Shown: in pieces, positions 62,080-64,000 of the stretch
How the letters are laid out: the number at the start of each line of letters is the position of its first letter
Position numbering within the stretch: the first letter of the stretch is position 1
Program-made: the position numbers and the translations under genes
NCBI GenBank assembly: GCA_003209655.1
Contig: QCPW01000004.1
Span: 104,029-168,028 of the forward strand
DNA from: Prochlorococcus sp. AG-442-M23
Lineage (GTDB): Bacteria > Cyanobacteriota > Cyanobacteriia > PCC-6307 > Cyanobiaceae
Direction: 5' to 3'
DNA: 64,000 nucleotides
The notes under the pieces: model-generated
The model's database searches: none
Told to the model about the DNA's origin: nothing
Seen by the model: the letters and a program-made list of their open reading frames with translations, nothing else

Positions 62080-62931
62080 TTGATTCGAATAATAATAAAT
62101 TTTGTGAATACAGGTTCATCAAGTCAAGTTGCTCAGAATATTAGAAGGACTGGTTATGTAATCCTACTTTCATATCTTTTAATAGTGTTGATCATGAAAG
62201 TATTAGAGGCTAATAACTTTTTTGGTTATTCTTTTTCAACTTTTAGTAGTGAAATTTTCGCACCACCTTCACTAAAACATTTATGCGGCACGGATAGGTT
62301 AGGAAGAGATGTTTGTTTAAGAACTTTACAAGGTTCATCTATAGCTATTGAAGTTGTATTTCTTGCTATTCTATTTGCTTTAATTTTAGGCTTACCGTTA
62401 GGTTTATTGAGTGGATATTTTGGAGGTTTCTTTGATAAATGCTTAACTCTTATAATGGATACTATTTTTTCGATACCTGTTATTTTACTTTCAGTAGTGA
62501 TCGCTTTTGTTATTGGTAAAGGTATTATTAATGCTTCTTTAGCCTTGTGCATAGTTTACTCTCCTCAATATTATAGGTTAATTAGAAATCAAACACTATT
62601 AATAAAATCAGAGGCATATGTTGAAGCTGCAAGAGTTTCGGGAGCTGATGTTAAAACTATTATTTTAAAATATATATTCCCAAATGTTATTACCCCTTTG
62701 CCTATTCTTCTTACTTTAAATGCTGCTGATGCTGTATTGGTATTGGGAAGTTTAGGTTTCTTAGGTTTAGGAGTTCCTGCAGATGTACCAGAATGGGGCG
62801 GTGATCTTAATCTTGCGCTTGCGGCTCTACCTACTGGTATTTGGTGGACCGCTTTATTCCCTGGATTAGCAATGTTTTTTTTTAGTTTTAGGTCTTTCTT
62901 TTATAGGAGAAGAGATAGAAGATATATTTGA
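62080..62931 (+). CDS. ABC transporter permease (DppC-like)
   Basis: 'LGTDRLGRDVCLRTLQG'-type start; 'EAYVEAARVSGADVKTIILKYIFPNVITPL'. Confidence 0.88.
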   Translation: MIRIIINFVNTGSSSQVAQNIRRTGYVILLSYLLIVLIMKVLEANNFFGYSFSTFSSEIFAPPSLKHLCGTDRLGRDVCLRTLQGSSIAIEVVFLAILFALILGLPLGLLSGYFGGFFDKCLTLIMDTIFSIPVILLSVVIAFVIGKGIINASLALCIVYSPQYYRLIRNQTLLIKSEAYVEAARVSGADVKTIILKYIFPNVITPLPILLTLNAADAVLVLGSLGFLGLGVPADVPEWGGDLNLALAALPTGIWWTALFPGLAMFFFSFRSFFYRRRDRRYI

Positions 62932-62955
62932 GAAGTCATAGCAAACTTTACTTTT

Positions 62956-63628
62956 TTAAGTATTAACAACCTCATTAATTTCACCATACTGATTAAGGGT
63001 TGGATATTTAATCCCAGACTTTCTGTAAGAAGAAGCTAACTCGGGATAACTCCATTCAAATAAAGTTTTTTGGTATTCATTAAGAGTTAAACCTTCTCCA
63101 TTAAAAGGAAGTTGACGCTTAATTTTTCTTTGGCGAACAGCTTCAAAAAGTAAAATAGAGGCTGCCACAGAAACATTTAAAGATTGAACCATTCCTGTCA
63201 TAGGGATAAAGATTGATTCATCAACCTTTGAGATTAGTTCATCACTTAATCCCCATTTTTCTGCTCCTAAAACAAAACATGTATTTTCTGAATAGTCAAA
63301 ATTTCTATAATCGATAGATTTCTCACTGAGCGTAGTTCCATATAATTTAAATCCCTTCTTCTTCAGCTCAGATACAGCTAAAATTGTTGTTTCGTGATTA
63401 TTTAACTTGACCCATTTTTGACTACCTTGAGCTGTACTGTTAAAAGTTTTTAACTTTATCTTTTTCACAAATGAAATTTGCTTCAAAAACTCCTGCTGCA
63501 TCGCATGTTCTCAATATTGCAGATAAGTTGTGAGGTTTATTTACTGCTTCAACTAAAACTGTTAAGTTCTTCATTCGACAATTTAAAACATTCTTAATTC
63601 TCTCAAACCTTCTTGGCAAAATTGACAT
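62956..63628 (-). pseudogene. trmH: tRNA (Gm18) 2'-O-methyltransferase TrmH, apparently frameshifted
   Basis: two overlapping ORFs together give TrmH: 'MSILPRRFERIKNVLN...KPHNLSAILRTCDAAGVFEANFICEKDKVK' and 'TFNSTAQGSQKWVKLNNHETT...IPMTGMVQSLNVSVAASILLFEAVRQRK'. Confidence 0.8.
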
Positions 63629-63789
63629 TTGAAATGCTGAAATAATTTATTTAATTATATGCATTTCATAAAATATTATTCAAAATATAAATCTTTTAGA
63701 TTCTATTAATTAATTTTCTATTAATTCAATCTGGGTACTATTTCATTGAATATGTAGTTTATAATTAATTAGTAATTTATAGTGATTAA

Positions 63790-63993
63790 ATGGCTTACAT
63801 TGAATGGGATTATACTGTTATTACAAGCATGGTTGAGTCACAAGGGTGGACATTACCTGAAAAAGATTCAAAAAAATGGAATGATTTTAACGATGAGCTA
63901 GGAGAGAAGATGAGAGGAGTTGGAATTGTATTTGAGAAATATTGTAATTTTGCTGCAGATATTGGAGAAGGTGTCCATCTAATGGATGATTGA
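63790..63993 (+). CDS. small conserved hypothetical protein
   Basis: ORF track. Confidence 0.55.
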   Translation: MAYIEWDYTVITSMVESQGWTLPEKDSKKWNDFNDELGEKMRGVGIVFEKYCNFAADIGEGVHLMDD

Positions 63994-64000
63994 GATTTTA

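Overview
AT-rich cyanobacterial chromosome window, most likely a high-light Prochlorococcus. This is inferred from pipX/pipY/sepF, an AOX-family oxidase (PTOX), lrtA/hpf, DUF1823, DUF3104 and very compact genes. From 31 to 64 kb it is mostly an ordinary conserved core: aroQ, miaE, cobI, der, ECF-T, pipX-pipY, sepF, proC, recO, hpf, lipB, pdhC, queA, cysK, rpsD, yidD, murE, mqo, lepA and others. Accessory signal lies in three places. (i) The first ~12 kb holds PTOX, many microproteins, a polyQ microsatellite ORF, an Hli-like remnant and a Nif11-domain protein. (ii) 12.4-20.3 kb is a surface-glycan/acyl island: GT11 fucosyltransferase-like, GT2, PIG-L deacetylase, PPTase, KAS III, ACP, a GNAT-like protein, KdsB-like and HAD. 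It is followed by a ~300 bp candidate structured RNA with a terminator. (iii) 27.3-31.4 kb is a tRNA-Thr/tRNA-Tyr-linked decay zone with two stop-interrupted genes, a G/C-rich SIMPL gene, paired terminators with a direct repeat, and a 12-bp copy of the tRNA-Thr 3' end that resembles an attachment-site scar. Other leads are a one-base frameshift in trmH, a DeoC-like protein lacking the Schiff-base lysine, a perfect 15-bp inverted repeat inside queA, and a fungal-type cystathionine gamma-synthase. All calls come from reading the sequence and ORF translations. No searches were run.
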